Part shown: positions 16,344 to 25,264 of the stretch, piece by piece | Numbering within the stretch: position 1 is the stretch's first letter | How the letters are laid out: each line of letters opens with the position of its first letter | Source: Comamonadaceae bacterium CD01 | GTDB lineage: Bacteria > Pseudomonadota > Gammaproteobacteria > Burkholderiales > Burkholderiaceae_C | DNA length: 38,515 nucleotides | Assembly (NCBI GenBank): GCA_002894305.1 | Contig: PGEI01000021.1 | Span: forward strand, 1-38,515 | Reading direction: 5' to 3' | Notes under the pieces: generated by a model | The model's input: the letters and a program-made list of their open reading frames with translations, nothing else | Databases searched by the model: none | Told to the model about the DNA's origin: nothing | Program-made: the position numbers and the translations under genes

Positions 16344-17474
16344 TTAAGCCTGGGCCTGGGGCGCGCGAAAGCGCTGCGCCGCCTGGCGCGTGACTTCGGC
16401 CAGCAGCTGCTCGCGGCCCATCACGTCGCGCAGCCAGCGCGCGTCGTTGCGCCCGGCCTGCACGTCGCCCTTGAGCTGCTGCAGCATGGGCAGCGCGCCC
16501 AGCGGCTCGGCGTGGGGCGCAATGCGCTCGAAGGTCTGCAGCAGGTGGTCGCGCAGCGGCAGGTGCTCGCCGCTGGCCGGGTCGACGTAGACCGCATCCA
16601 GCCCGAAGCGGCAGGCCTGGAAGCGGTTGTAGGTGTAGACGAGGTAGTCGTCCTCCTGCGGCGCAAACGGCTGCTCGGCCAGGAACCAGGCGGCCAGCGA
16701 CTGCACGAAGGCGGCCAGCTGCGCGGCGCGCTCGATCGACAGCGGCGTGTCGAAGACGCGGATCTCTATGGTGCCGAACTCGGGCTTGGGGCGGATGTCC
16801 CAGTAGAAGTCCTTCATGCTTTTGACCACGCCGGTGCGCGTCATCTTCTCGAAGTACTGCCTGAATTCGTCCCAGGTCAGCACGCAGGGCGCGCGCCCGG
16901 ACAGCGGGAAGGCGAACACCGAATTGAGCCGTGCCGAGTCGAACTGCGTGTCGTGCGCCTGCACGAAGGGGCTCGATGCCGACAGCGCGATGCAGTGCGG
17001 GATGAAGCGGCTCATGCGGTGCAGCATCAAGAGCGCGGCGTCGGCGCTGGGGCAGCCGATGTGCACGTGCTGGCCGAAGATGGTGAACTGCTTGGACAGG
17101 TAGCCGTACAGCGTGGACAGCTCCTGGAAGCGCGGCTTGTCGTAGATGCGCCGCTCGTGCCACTGCTGGAAGGGGTGGGTGCCGCCGCCGGCTACCGCTA
17201 TGTTGAGCTTGTCGCCGCATTGCACCAGCGCGTCGCGGATGCGCGCGAGCTCGGTGAGCACCTGGCTCGCCGACTGGCATACGCCGGTGGAGACCTCGAT
17301 CATGCTGTTGGTCATCTCGGGCACGACGGTGCCCGGCAGGTCGATTTTCTGCATCAGCCGCAGCATGTCGGCGGCGTACGGCGCCAGGTCGTAGTCGTGC
17401 GTGTTGACCAGCTGCAGCTCCAGCTCCACGCCCAGGCTCAGCGCCTCGGAGTGTTGAAAGGCCTCCAGGCTCAT
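16344..17474 (-). CDS. ybdK: Carboxylate-amine ligase, YbdK family (glutamate-cysteine ligase 2)
   Basis: This 376-residue member of the GCS2 family ATP-dependently joins an amine to a carboxylate; E. coli YbdK has weak gamma-glutamylcysteine synthetase activity. Recognisable segments are [17 protein letters not shown] near the N-terminus, [33 protein letters not shown] and [16 protein letters not shown]. The start at 17474 gives [17 protein letters not shown] and overlaps the stop of the antiporter gene (ATGA). Much longer upstream readthrough in the same frame is out of phase with the antiporter gene and has no domain. The true substrate is uncertain. Confidence 0.92.
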   Translation of the reverse strand: MSLEAFQHSEALSLGVELELQLVNTHDYDLAPYAADMLRLMQKIDLPGTVVPEMTNSMIEVSTGVCQSASQVLTELARIRDALVQCGDKLNIAVAGGGTHPFQQWHERRIYDKPRFQELSTLYGYLSKQFTIFGQHVHIGCPSADAALLMLHRMSRFIPHCIALSASSPFVQAHDTQFDSARLNSVFAFPLSGRAPCVLTWDEFRQYFEKMTRTGVVKSMKDFYWDIRPKPEFGTIEIRVFDTPLSIERAAQLAAFVQSLAAWFLAEQPFAPQEDDYLVYTYNRFQACRFGLDAVYVDPASGEHLPLRDHLLQTFERIAPHAEPLGALPMLQQLKGDVQAGRNDARWLRDVMGREQLLAEVTRQAAQRFRAPQAQA

Positions 17475-18733
17475 GGCTGTTCTCCCGGCGCGTTGGCGCC
17501 GTCGGTGGGCGCCGGCGCGGCCCAGGGCTTGGCGCTTTCGCCCACCTTGTAGATGGCGACGGCGGCGGCGATGGCGCCCAGCACCTCCATCAGCAAGATG
17601 GCCGGCAGCGCGACGGCGGCGATCTGCGCGCCGTGCGCCGGTGTGGCGCCGGCGTAGCGCTGCGCGGTCACCAGCAGCGCGACGGCCGACATCGGCGCCA
17701 GCGCTCCGGCGGTCCACAGCGCCTGGCGCCAGCTGGCGCCGCTGCCGACATTGGCCAGGCCCACGCCCAGCGCCTTGCCGGCCAGGCGCGCCACCAGCAG
17801 CGCCAGCACGGCGCCCGCCACCAGCGCGCTCCAGTCGACCTGCGCGGCGACGGTGGCCACCAGCACGAACATCAGCAGCGTGACCAGCGACGCGGCCGTG
17901 CCCATCTGGCGCGGCCAGGCCCAGGGCCGCGGGTGGATCTGCTTGAGCAGCATGCCGCCCAGCAGTGCCGCCAGCGGCGCAGAGCCGCCCAGCGCCGGCG
18001 CCAGCGCGGTGGCCGCCGTGAGCAGCAGAAGCAGCAGCAGCGCGGTGCTCTCGCTGGTCGGACTCATGAAGCGCAGCGCCGCGCGCAGCAGCAGTGCCAG
18101 CGCCGCACCCACGACAACCGACGCGCCCAGCACCATGAGCACCGCGCCCAGGCCGGCCAGCCAGCCGGCGCTGCTGTGCAGTGCCATGCCCGCCTGCGCG
18201 CTGCCCAGGGCCAGCGCGTACAGCGCCGACAGCGTCGACAACACGATGGTGCGCTCGGTCACCGGGCCGGAGGCGCGCGTGTCGGCCACCACGCGGGTGA
18301 GTACTGTGGGCGAGGCCGCCACGGCCACCAGCGCCAGCGCGCTGGCGACCTGGGCGGGCAGCGCCAGCCAGCGCATCGTCAGGTAGACGGCGGCAAAAGA
18401 GAGCAGCGATTCGGCCAGGCTTTGCGCGAGCACCATGGGGTTGTGGCGAAACCAGCGCAGCGGAATGCGTCCGGCGCATTCGAACAGTACCAGCGCCACG
18501 CCCAGCTCGATCACGAAGGCGGCCATGCCGTGCAGCGGCCACAGCGGCGCGCCAAAACCGGCCAGGCCGGCCAGCGTGCCCACCAGCGTGTAGCCCACCA
18601 CCTTGGGCAGGCCGCTGGCGCGCTGCAGCAGGTAGCCGCCCGCGCAGGCGGCGGCCAGCAGCAGCGCCCATTGCAGCGCCACCAGCTGCGGCACGGCGGC
18701 CGACTGCTGCCAGAAATGAGTCCAAGCGTTCAT
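17471..18733 (-). CDS. Cation/proton antiporter, CPA2 family (KefB-like membrane domain)
   Basis: This 420-residue integral membrane protein has about 11-12 hydrophobic segments. Landmarks are the opening [20 protein letters not shown], typical of Kef/CPA2 exchangers, and [18 protein letters not shown] in the third to fourth helices. The core [20 protein letters not shown] follows. It should exchange a monovalent cation for protons across the inner membrane. The TrkA-N nucleotide-binding domain of full-length Kef proteins is absent; the protein stops after the last helix and a short tail. The ATG overlaps the stop of the upstream membrane protein gene by ATGA, and its stop overlaps ybdK, so three genes are tightly coupled. 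Confidence 0.85.
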   Translation of the reverse strand: MNAWTHFWQQSAAVPQLVALQWALLLAAACAGGYLLQRASGLPKVVGYTLVGTLAGLAGFGAPLWPLHGMAAFVIELGVALVLFECAGRIPLRWFRHNPMVLAQSLAESLLSFAAVYLTMRWLALPAQVASALALVAVAASPTVLTRVVADTRASGPVTERTIVLSTLSALYALALGSAQAGMALHSSAGWLAGLGAVLMVLGASVVVGAALALLLRAALRFMSPTSESTALLLLLLLTAATALAPALGGSAPLAALLGGMLLKQIHPRPWAWPRQMGTAASLVTLLMFVLVATVAAQVDWSALVAGAVLALLVARLAGKALGVGLANVGSGASWRQALWTAGALAPMSAVALLVTAQRYAGATPAHGAQIAAVALPAILLMEVLGAIAAAVAIYKVGESAKPWAAPAPTDGANAPGEQP

Positions 18734-20739
18734 GCGGTTTCCTTCGCGGCGGGGGTGCGCTGGCGCAGGGGCAGGAAGAACGACGGCGCATGTCGCCACA
18801 GCCGCCGCAGCAGCGCCCGGTAGATGCGCGAGCGGTCGACGCTGCCCACATTGTGCGCGCGCAGCGCCACGCGGAATGCCATATAGAAGCTGACGATGAC
18901 GTTGATCGCGCCATTGAAGGGAATCATGGCAGCGGCCCACCAGAACAGCGGCTCGTGCAGCACCTGCAGGCCCAGCGATGCGGCGGCCACGCCCATCTGG
19001 CCGCTGGACAGCGTGACGTGGCGCACCTCCAGCCCCAGGCCGAAAAAGCCGGCAAAGGCCGGCGCCAGCCCGAGCATGAAGCCCAGCGAGGTGTTGGAGG
19101 CGAAGCCCGAGATGTTCTCGCGCAGATAGTGGCCCCAGCGCTGCGCGCGACTTGCGCCCAGCGCCCGGGTGACGCGCGGGTTGTAGGCAATCGCCGTGTC
19201 CAGGCGATGCAGCACGAACCAATTCTCCACCCAGCCGGCGACGATGCTGGACGCAAACAACAGCACGCCGGTGAACGCGGCAAACAAGAGCGATGGCCCG
19301 AGCAGGTGCAGCGACGCCAGCGTGTCGAGCGCGTGGCCGGCGTCGATGGCTGGCCTGCCCGCCGCCTGGCCGTACAGCCAGGCCAGCGCCAGCCCGGCCG
19401 GAAACACCAGCAGCACGTTGCCCAGCACCGCGGCCACCTGCGAGCGCACCAGGTAGGTGACCTTGTCGACGAACTCCTCCACCGCCTCGTCGCTGCTCAA
19501 GTCCTTGAGCTCGGCGGCCATGGCCGGCGCGGTCATCGCCGGCTGCTTGGTGGCGATGGTGAAGTGCAGCAGCTGGATGAGCACGAAGCTGATCGCGTAG
19601 TTGATGCCCGCGGCCAGGCCGCCGAAGAAGATGGACAGCGGCAGCGCCATCAGCCCGAACTTGATCAGCGTGGTGAAGCCCATGACCGCGCCGCCGCCGG
19701 CGGCCATGCGCACCATCTCCAGGTATTCGCGCGGCGTGCGCGTGATGTAGTGCTCGCCGGTTTCGGCGCTGCGCTCGGCCACCTTGGCCGCCAGCAGCGA
19801 CGAGTTGGTCGCCAGCAGCGCGCGCAGGCTGCGTCGGTCCAGCCCGATGACGACCAGGTGCGACAGCAGCCGCGCGCCGGTGGCCAGCGGGCGCTCGGAC
19901 AGCAGGCATTCGAGCAGCTCGCGCACGCGCAGGATGCGCGAGCGCAGCTGGCGCAGGCGAAACACCAGGCCGACCGAGATGCCGTTGTCCTCGAAGTGCG
20001 CATACACCGTGTTGACCGCGGCGCGGCAGGCGTCCAGGTGCTCGCGCAGCTGCGCCACCGCCTGCTCCAGTCGGTCGCTGGTGCGCAGCGGGTGCAGTAC
20101 CTCCACGCGCAGGCTCTCGGCGTCGCGCACCAGCGCGTGAAACGGCTGCTCGGCGCGCGCCTCGTCGCTCATGCGCAGGCGCAGCTCGGGCGCAAAGCCG
20201 GTCGCCAGGATTTGCCCGGCGCAGTAGGTGATGGCGTCCAGCAGCGCGCGCTGCCACAGGCTGGCGCTGGCCTGCGCCTGCTCGGGCGTGGGCGCCAGCG
20301 TATGGCGCAGGCGGGTGAGCAGATCGGCGTCCAGCGCCGCCAGCCAGCGCGCGTCGAACGCGTGGCCCAGCGCCAGCATGAACAGCTCGCTGGCGTCCTG
20401 CGTGTCGGGGCTGGTGGGCAGCAGCTTGGTGCGCAGGCGCTCCATCATCTCGCTGGCCATCGATGTGCGCTGGGCAAAGCCGAAGTCGGCCAGCAGCGTC
20501 GTGATGTCCAGTCCCTGCACCACCGCGGCCCACCAGGCCTGCATGCGAATGCGCAGCGGCGCCGACTGCTCCAGCGCGGTGACCAGCTGGCCGGCGCGCT
20601 GCACCGCGGCTTCGACGCTGCGCGCGTCGCCGCGCACCCAGGCCAGCAGCGCAATCAGTTGCAGGTGGCGCTGGGCGGGCGCGGCCGCCGGATCGATGGC
20701 CTGCAGCAGCGGGCCCAGCTCGGGGGCGGCGCGGCTCAA
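18730..20739 (-). CDS. Gcr-family membrane protein annotated as 'site-specific recombinase'
   Basis: This 669-residue protein belongs to the family usually labelled site-specific recombinase (gonococcal Gcr). The N-terminal half is helical and charged ([18 protein letters not shown]). The C-terminal half has several hydrophobic segments ([74 protein letters not shown]). I see no tyrosine- or serine-recombinase catalytic motif, so the label is doubtful and a membrane role seems more natural. The likely start is TTG (20739-20737), overlapping the apaG stop as TTGA; no ATG or GTG lies near it, and upstream sequence in this frame is Arg-rich shadow sequence. Its stop overlaps the antiporter start. 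Confidence 0.8.
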   Translation of the reverse strand: MSRAAPELGPLLQAIDPAAAPAQRHLQLIALLAWVRGDARSVEAAVQRAGQLVTALEQSAPLRIRMQAWWAAVVQGLDITTLLADFGFAQRTSMASEMMERLRTKLLPTSPDTQDASELFMLALGHAFDARWLAALDADLLTRLRHTLAPTPEQAQASASLWQRALLDAITYCAGQILATGFAPELRLRMSDEARAEQPFHALVRDAESLRVEVLHPLRTSDRLEQAVAQLREHLDACRAAVNTVYAHFEDNGISVGLVFRLRQLRSRILRVRELLECLLSERPLATGARLLSHLVVIGLDRRSLRALLATNSSLLAAKVAERSAETGEHYITRTPREYLEMVRMAAGGGAVMGFTTLIKFGLMALPLSIFFGGLAAGINYAISFVLIQLLHFTIATKQPAMTAPAMAAELKDLSSDEAVEEFVDKVTYLVRSQVAAVLGNVLLVFPAGLALAWLYGQAAGRPAIDAGHALDTLASLHLLGPSLLFAAFTGVLLFASSIVAGWVENWFVLHRLDTAIAYNPRVTRALGASRAQRWGHYLRENISGFASNTSLGFMLGLAPAFAGFFGLGLEVRHVTLSSGQMGVAAASLGLQVLHEPLFWWAAAMIPFNGAINVIVSFYMAFRVALRAHNVGSVDRSRIYRALLRRLWRHAPSFFLPLRQRTPAAKETA

Positions 20740-21143
20740 TGGAGCACCCTGTCGTGAGGGGGCGCGTCGGCGTCGTCCTGGGCCATCGCGTCCAGCACGA
20801 AGGCGGCGACCGGGCAGTCGAAGGTCTCGCCTTCGCTGCTGACGCACAAATAGCTGCCCTGCATGCTGCCGCTGGCCGTCTGCAGCTGGCAGCCGCTGGT
20901 GTACTCAAAGGTCTCGCCCGGCTGCAGCAGCGGCTGCTGGCCGACCACGCCCAGGCCGCGCACCTCTTGCACGCGCCCGCGCGCGTCGCGCACGACCCAG
21001 TGGCGCGCAATCAGCTGCGCCGCCTGGTTGCCGGTGTTGGTGATGCGAATCGTGTAGGCGAAGGCGTAGACGCCGTCGGCGGGAGACGACTGGTCTGCCA
21101 GAAAGCGGGGGCGCACATGCGCTTCGAAACGGGAAACTGCCAT
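20736..21143 (-). CDS. apaG: ApaG family protein
   Basis: This 135-residue protein has the fibronectin type III-like ApaG/DUF525 fold. It starts with [17 protein letters not shown] and has [22 protein letters not shown], the glycine motif [17 protein letters not shown] and [18 protein letters not shown]. The family is linked by genetics to cobalt and magnesium handling and to diadenosine tetraphosphate levels in enterobacteria; the biochemical role is unsettled. It is divergent from rpe, 70 bases apart, a conserved Burkholderiales arrangement. Its last bases overlap the TTG start of the next gene. Confidence 0.95.
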   Translation of the reverse strand: MAVSRFEAHVRPRFLADQSSPADGVYAFAYTIRITNTGNQAAQLIARHWVVRDARGRVQEVRGLGVVGQQPLLQPGETFEYTSGCQLQTASGSMQGSYLCVSSEGETFDCPVAAFVLDAMAQDDADAPPHDRVLH

Positions 21144-21213
21144 GGCGGCAATGGTAATGGCACCACGGGCATGCGGGGTAAGAGCGTGCTCTCAGGCTGC
21201 GACAATTGCGGCC

Positions 21214-21897
21214 ATGAGTCCCACTACCTACCGCATCGCTCCCTCCATTCTGTCGGCCGACTTTGCCCGCCTGGGCGAGGAGGTGCGCGACGTCATCGCC
21301 GCCGGCGCCGACTGGATCCACTTCGACGTGATGGACAACCACTACGTGCCCAACCTGACCTTCGGCCCCATGGTCTGCCAGGCGCTCAAGCCCCACGCGC
21401 TCACGCGCGAGGGCCAGCCGGTGCCGATCGACGTGCACCTGATGGTGCAGCCGGTCGATGCGCTGGCGCAGGCGTTTGCCCAGGCCGGGGCGGACTACAT
21501 CAGCTTCCATCCAGACGCATCCGGCCATGTGCACCGCAGCGTCCAGGCGATACGCGCCGCCGGCTGCAAGCCGGGGCTGGTCTTCAACCCGGCCATGCCG
21601 CTGGACGTGCTGGACTGGGTGATCGACGAGATCGACCTGGTTCTGCTGATGAGCGTCAACCCCGGCTTTGGTGGCCAGAGCTTCATCGACAGCACGCTGC
21701 GCAAGGTGGAGGCCGCCAGAAAGCGCATCGAGGCCTCGGGCAGGGACATACGCCTGGAGGTCGACGGCGGCATCAAGACGGACAACATCCGCCGCGTGGC
21801 CGACGCCGGTGCCGATACCTTTGTCGCCGGCAGCGCGATCTTTGGCAAGAGCGATTACAAGATGGTGATCGACACGATGCGCACGGCGCTGGCCTGA
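21214..21897 (+). CDS. rpe: Ribulose-phosphate 3-epimerase
   Basis: This 227-residue TIM-barrel enzyme interconverts ribulose 5-phosphate and xylulose 5-phosphate in the pentose phosphate pathway (and Calvin cycle where present). All family marks are visible: [17 protein letters not shown], metal and catalytic Asp in [46 protein letters not shown] and [11 protein letters not shown] with the second catalytic Asp. The ATG at 21214 gives the standard N-terminus [13 protein letters not shown]; an earlier in-frame ATG adds non-conserved residues. rpe followed by gph and trp genes is the usual order in this group, here interrupted by a small antisense gene. Confidence 0.97.
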   Translation: MSPTTYRIAPSILSADFARLGEEVRDVIAAGADWIHFDVMDNHYVPNLTFGPMVCQALKPHALTREGQPVPIDVHLMVQPVDALAQAFAQAGADYISFHPDASGHVHRSVQAIRAAGCKPGLVFNPAMPLDVLDWVIDEIDLVLLMSVNPGFGGQSFIDSTLRKVEAARKRIEASGRDIRLEVDGGIKTDNIRRVADAGADTFVAGSAIFGKSDYKMVIDTMRTALA

Positions 21898-21906
21898 GAG
21901 GGTGTA

Positions 21907-22287
21907 TCAGGGCTGGGTCGTGATGGTGCGCACCGACTCGCGCAGCAGGCCCCCGCCCTGCACCGAGCCCTCGACCTGGGCGCCTGCGCCCATGCGGTCG
22001 AGGCAGTCGGCGCGGTCGTCGCGGCTTTTGAATACGTCGCAGCGGCGCAGCGCATTGGCCTGGCAGGTGGCGGCGTCGGCGCTGGTGAGCTGGCCGGCGC
22101 GCGCGGCCTGGTCGGCGGCGCCGGCCTCGCGCAGGCAGGTGGCACGGGCGTCACCCGCCAGTGCCTCGCAAGCGGCCTTGTCGCGCGCGTAGGTCTGCTG
22201 TATTTGCGCCGGCGTGGCGTTTTGTGCTGCGGCGCAGCATGAGAACGCCGTAGCGGCCACAATCAGGGACAGACGTGACACAAGCAT
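21907..22287 (-). CDS. Small secreted cysteine-containing protein, unknown function
   Basis: This encodes 126 residues. Residues 1-21 form a signal peptide (LSLIVAATAFSCCAAAQ), with likely cleavage after AAA. The mature part is hydrophilic and helical, with spaced cysteines in AACEALAGDARATCLREAG, ATCQANALRRCD and DRADCLDRMG. These could form disulfides in the periplasm. The C-terminus is Gly- and Ser-rich. It lies antisense between rpe and gph, 9 bases from the rpe stop. I do not recognise a named family; the Cys-x(10)-Cys-x3-A pattern is common in small periplasmic betaproteobacterial proteins. Coding potential is supported by the signal peptide and the fit to the gap. Confidence 0.7.
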   Translation of the reverse strand: MLVSRLSLIVAATAFSCCAAAQNATPAQIQQTYARDKAACEALAGDARATCLREAGAADQAARAGQLTSADAATCQANALRRCDVFKSRDDRADCLDRMGAGAQVEGSVQGGGLLRESVRTITTQP

Positions 22288-22345
22288 GATCGAACCTCAG
22301 GGTTTTCGAGCGTCGGTATGTTGAACCTGCTACCAATGTAGCGCC

Positions 22346-23089
22346 ATGAGTGAGGACATGGAGATGGATGTGCAAAGCAGCACCCGCGCGCCCGTTCGGG
22401 CCGCGATGATCGACCTGGACGGAACGCTGGTGGACACCCTGGGCGACTTCGTCCAGGCGCTGGGCCTGATGCTGGACGACCTGCAATTGCCCGCCATCGA
22501 GGCGCAGCAGGTCGCGCGCATGGTGGGCAAGGGCTCGCAGCACCTGCTGCGCAGCGTGCTGGCGCAGGTGTTGCAGGTGCGCGACGCCGACGACGCGCCC
22601 GCCGCGCTGGTCGACGCGCTCTACCCCCAGGCCTGGCGCCAGTATCAGCACCACTATGAAGAGATCAACGGCCGCTACGCCAGCGTCTACCCCGGCGTGG
22701 TGCAGGGGCTCACCGCGCTGCGCGCCGCCGGCCTGCCGCTGGCCTGCCTGACCAACAAGCCGACGGTGTTTGCCCACCAGCTGCTGCGCGCCAAGGATCT
22801 GGCGGGGTTTTTCGACCATGTGTTCGGCGGCGACGCATTCGAGCAGAAAAAGCCCGACCCGATACCGCTCATCAAGACCTGCGAGGCGCTTGGTTTTGCG
22901 CCGGCGCAGGTGCTGATGGTGGGCGACTCCAGCAACGACGCGCAGGCTGCGCGCGCCGCCGGCTGCCCGGTGGTGCTGGTCACCTACGGCTACAACCACG
23001 GCGAGCCGGTGCGCGCGGTGGACGCCGACGGCTACGTGAACGCGCTCCAGGAGCTGGTGCCGATGTGGGCCTGCGCGCTCGTCGAGTAG
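22346..23089 (+). CDS. gph: Phosphoglycolate phosphatase
   Basis: This 247-residue HAD-superfamily hydrolase removes phosphate from 2-phosphoglycolate formed by DNA repair or photorespiration-like reactions. HAD motif I is MIDLDGTLVDT (nucleophile Asp about residue 23). Motif II is LACLTNKPT, the motif III lysine is in FEQKKPDP, and motif IV is LMVGDSSNDAQAARAAG. The cap domain VGKGSQHLL is typical of Gph. The N-terminal ~17 residues are extra and weakly conserved, and a later start is possible. It ends just before a strong hairpin that separates it from the convergent chemotaxis gene. Confidence 0.93.
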   Translation: MSEDMEMDVQSSTRAPVRAAMIDLDGTLVDTLGDFVQALGLMLDDLQLPAIEAQQVARMVGKGSQHLLRSVLAQVLQVRDADDAPAALVDALYPQAWRQYQHHYEEINGRYASVYPGVVQGLTALRAAGLPLACLTNKPTVFAHQLLRAKDLAGFFDHVFGGDAFEQKKPDPIPLIKTCEALGFAPAQVLMVGDSSNDAQAARAAGCPVVLVTYGYNHGEPVRAVDADGYVNALQELVPMWACALVE

Positions 23090-23095
23090 CGCTTG

Positions 23096-23132
23096 CGCGG
23101 GCTTCCTGCGCGGATCGCGCAGGAAGCCCGCG
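23096..23132. terminator. Strong hairpin between convergent gph and chemotaxis gene
   Basis: Two perfect 17-base arms (23096-23112 and 23116-23132) are separated by GAT. It lies 6 bases after the gph stop and just downstream of the chemotaxis gene stop (23135), so it could act in both directions. There is no long T-run on either side, so it may be a stability or pause hairpin rather than a canonical intrinsic terminator. Confidence 0.75.
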
Positions 23133-23134
23133 GG

Positions 23135-24904
23135 TCAGAAGCTTTCCCAGTCATCCTCCCCGGCAGTCGTCGCCGGCGTGGCAGCGACCGGGGCCGCCTT
23201 GGCAGGCGCGGACAGCACGGATGCGGACTTGCCCGCCGCGCGCACCGTCGGTTTGGCGGGCGCTGCGGCTTGCGGTGCGCGCTTTGGGATGGTGCGCGGC
23301 GCGACGGCCGGCGCCGGTGTGGCGGTGGCTGATGGCGACGGGTGCGGAGCCGCAGCATGGGCATGTCCCGCGAGCTTGAATACGGACACGGCCTGCACCA
23401 GATCGCCCGCCTGCTGGCTCAGGCTGCTGGAGGCTGCAGAGCTTTCTTCCACCAGCGCGGCATTTTGCTGCGTGGCCTGGTCCATCTGGGTGATGGCCTC
23501 GCCCACCTGCGCTACGCCACTGCTTTGCTCGCGGCTGGCGGAGCTGATCTCGCCCATGATGTCGGTGACGCGGCGGATCGAGTGCACCACCTCGCTCATG
23601 GTGCTGCCGGCCTTGTCGACCAGCTGCGAACCCTGCTCCACGCGCTGCACGCTGTCGGTGATGAGCTGCTTGATCTCTTTGGCAGCGGAGGCAGAGCGCT
23701 GGGCCAGGCTGCGCACCTCGCTGGCCACCACGGCAAAGCCGCGGCCCTGCTCGCCGGCGCGCGCTGCCTCCACGGCGGCGTTGAGCGCCAGGATGTTGGT
23801 CTGGAAGGCAATGCCGTCGATCACGCCGATGATGTCGGCGATCTTGTGGCTCGATTCGTTGATGCCGCGCATGGTGTCCACCACTTCGGCGACCACCTCG
23901 CCGCCCTGCACCGCAACGGTGCTGGCGGTCATGGCCAACTGGTTGGCCTGGGCTGCGCTGTCGGCGTTCTGGCGCACGGTGGCGCCCAGCTCTTCCATCG
24001 ACGCGGCGGTTTCTTCGAGCGCGCTGGCCTGGGACTCGGTGCGCGCAGACAGGTCGTGGTTGCCCTGTGCGATCTGGGCGCTGGCCGTGGCCACGCTCTC
24101 GGCATTGCCGCGCACGCCCGCCACCACGCGGATCAGGCTGGCCTGCATGTGGTGCAACGCGCCCAGCAGGGCGGCGGCCTCGTCGCGGCCCTGGGCCTCG
24201 ATGGGCTGGGTCAGGTCGCCCTCGGCAATCTGGCCGGCGTGGTGCACGGCCAACTGCAGCGGGGCGGTGATGGAGCGGCTCAGCACGAAGGCCGCGCCCG
24301 CGCCCAGCAGCAGGGCCAGCACCGCGGCGGCGATGAGGATCATGCGCCCGCGCGAGGCCTCGGCCACGGCCAGGTCGCGGGTCTGCTCGTACAGCATCAG
24401 CTGGCGCGCCTCGAAGGTCGTCAGAGCCTGAATATAGGCATCGGACAGGGACTTGAGTTGGCTGTCCACCAGGGACGCGACGTTTTCGCCCGCGGCCTTG
24501 CGCTTGAATATTTCGGCGCGCGGCGCGCGATAGGCCTCCCGGGCCTTGTCGATGTCGGCGAGCATGCGGCGCCCTTCGTCGGACTCTACCAATCGCTCCA
24601 CTACCTTGCGCGCCACATCCACGCCCTTGGAGGTTTCGGTCATTTCCGCATTCCAGGCGGCCAGGCGGTCGGTGTCCTGGTCCAGCAGGGCGGCGCGCGT
24701 GCGTATCCAGTTCTGGTCAATGCCCTGGCGCCATTGCACCGCGGCCCTGAGGCGTTCGTTGTCGGTGCTGGTCAGCTGCTGGGTTTCGGCGGCCAGGGTT
24801 TGCAGGCGCCAGATGCCGATACCGGCGATGACTGCCGTGATCAGCAGTACCAAACCAAAGGACAGGGCCAGGCGGGTACTGACCTTGATGTCGTTGAATC
24901 GCAT
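23135..24904 (-). CDS. Methyl-accepting chemotaxis protein
   Basis: This 589-residue transmembrane receptor signals to the CheA/CheW array. It has an N-terminal transmembrane helix (about 11-33) and a helical periplasmic sensor of the four-helix-bundle type (to ~185). A second helix ([20 protein letters not shown]) is followed by HAMP. The long cytoplasmic coiled coil has the hairpin tip [20 protein letters not shown] and methylation-type helices. After an Ala/Pro-rich linker the C-terminus ends DDWESF, close to the NWETF/NWESF tail that tethers CheR and CheB in E. coli Tar and Tsr. ATG 24904 ([16 protein letters not shown]) is chosen; an upstream in-frame start adds 18 atypical residues. The ligand is unknown. 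It lies between gph and trpE, opposite to both. Confidence 0.94.
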   Translation of the reverse strand: MRFNDIKVSTRLALSFGLVLLITAVIAGIGIWRLQTLAAETQQLTSTDNERLRAAVQWRQGIDQNWIRTRAALLDQDTDRLAAWNAEMTETSKGVDVARKVVERLVESDEGRRMLADIDKAREAYRAPRAEIFKRKAAGENVASLVDSQLKSLSDAYIQALTTFEARQLMLYEQTRDLAVAEASRGRMILIAAAVLALLLGAGAAFVLSRSITAPLQLAVHHAGQIAEGDLTQPIEAQGRDEAAALLGALHHMQASLIRVVAGVRGNAESVATASAQIAQGNHDLSARTESQASALEETAASMEELGATVRQNADSAAQANQLAMTASTVAVQGGEVVAEVVDTMRGINESSHKIADIIGVIDGIAFQTNILALNAAVEAARAGEQGRGFAVVASEVRSLAQRSASAAKEIKQLITDSVQRVEQGSQLVDKAGSTMSEVVHSIRRVTDIMGEISSASREQSSGVAQVGEAITQMDQATQQNAALVEESSAASSSLSQQAGDLVQAVSVFKLAGHAHAAAPHPSPSATATPAPAVAPRTIPKRAPQAAAPAKPTVRAAGKSASVLSAPAKAAPVAATPATTAGEDDWESF

Positions 24905-25041
24905 GGAAATCCCTTTGTTTGTATTGGTTGCAAATAAATGTATCAACAAGTGTGCCATGTCGTTGAAATCCCTGGAGGCGGGTAAGCCGGTGATTCAACG
25001 TTCTTTTGCCTGGGTCGGCGTTTGTTCGGGGGGTGCTTTGC

Positions 25042-25047
25042 TACACT
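25042..25047 (+). promoter_or_regulatory. Probable -10 box of the trp operon
   Basis: TACACT lies 8 bases before the ATG of the trp leader peptide. Transcription would then begin around 25054, almost at the ATG, making the leader mRNA nearly leaderless. No good -35 box is visible at 16-18 bases. There is no ribosome-binding sequence before the ATG, which agrees with a leaderless start. Confidence 0.5.
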
Positions 25048-25055
25048 TTGCGCCC

Positions 25056-25139
25056 ATGTTCATTCACCGCACGTTCATCACAGGTCGCAGCGACCGGGGG
25101 GCCTGGCCCTGGCGGTGGCCTGCTGTCGTGACTGCCTGA
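25056..25139 (+). CDS. trpL: trp operon leader peptide with clustered Trp codons
   Basis: This short frame of 27 residues begins MFIHRTF and contains GAWPWRWP, with three Trp codons within five positions (TGG at 25103, 25109 and 25115). It ends with TGA at 25137-25139, 125 bases before trpE. Clustered Trp codons upstream of trpE are the mark of attenuation control: ribosome stalling at low charged tRNA-Trp changes the fold of the RNA downstream. The ATG lacks a ribosome site and follows a -10-like box closely, so it may be translated from the 5' end. The only other explanation is chance, which is unlikely given position and Trp density. Confidence 0.85.
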   Translation: MFIHRTFITGRSDRGAWPWRWPAVVTA

Positions 25140-25190
25140 GCGCACGCGCCACCAGCGTGCACCCGCGGCCCTGGCGCACGCCGTTCGTGC
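25140..25190 (+). promoter_or_regulatory. Candidate trp attenuator (mutually exclusive stems)
   Basis: Two identical GCGCACGC blocks (25140-25147 and 25174-25181) flank GCGTGC (25155-25160), which can pair with either. The first pairing would be the antiterminator (2:3). The second (3:4) would be the terminator-side stem, followed by CGTTCGTGCTTT. A smaller hairpin GCAC-GCCGTTC-GTGC ending in TTT overlaps it. A further stem CGGCCC/GGGCCG lies nearer trpE (around 25225-25245). The T-run is weak, so which hairpin terminates is uncertain. Together with 25055 and before this explains the 360-bp gap upstream of trpE. Confidence 0.6.
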
Positions 25191-25264
25191 TTTAGCCCCG
25201 GCCACTTTGCCCGAATGAACCCGGCGGCCCCTGGCGGGCCGTCCGATCTGGGAGACTCCCCCCT

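Noticed and set aside
17475-18914. Long upstream extension of the ybdK frame through the antiporter gene
   Set aside because: The extension is Arg/Ala/Gly-rich shadow sequence; the conserved protein starts at 17474 in an ATGA overlap.
18734-21010. Long upstream extension of the antiporter frame through the Gcr-family gene
   Set aside because: It is out of frame with the Gcr protein and has no membrane or domain features; the antiporter begins at [10 protein letters not shown] (18733).
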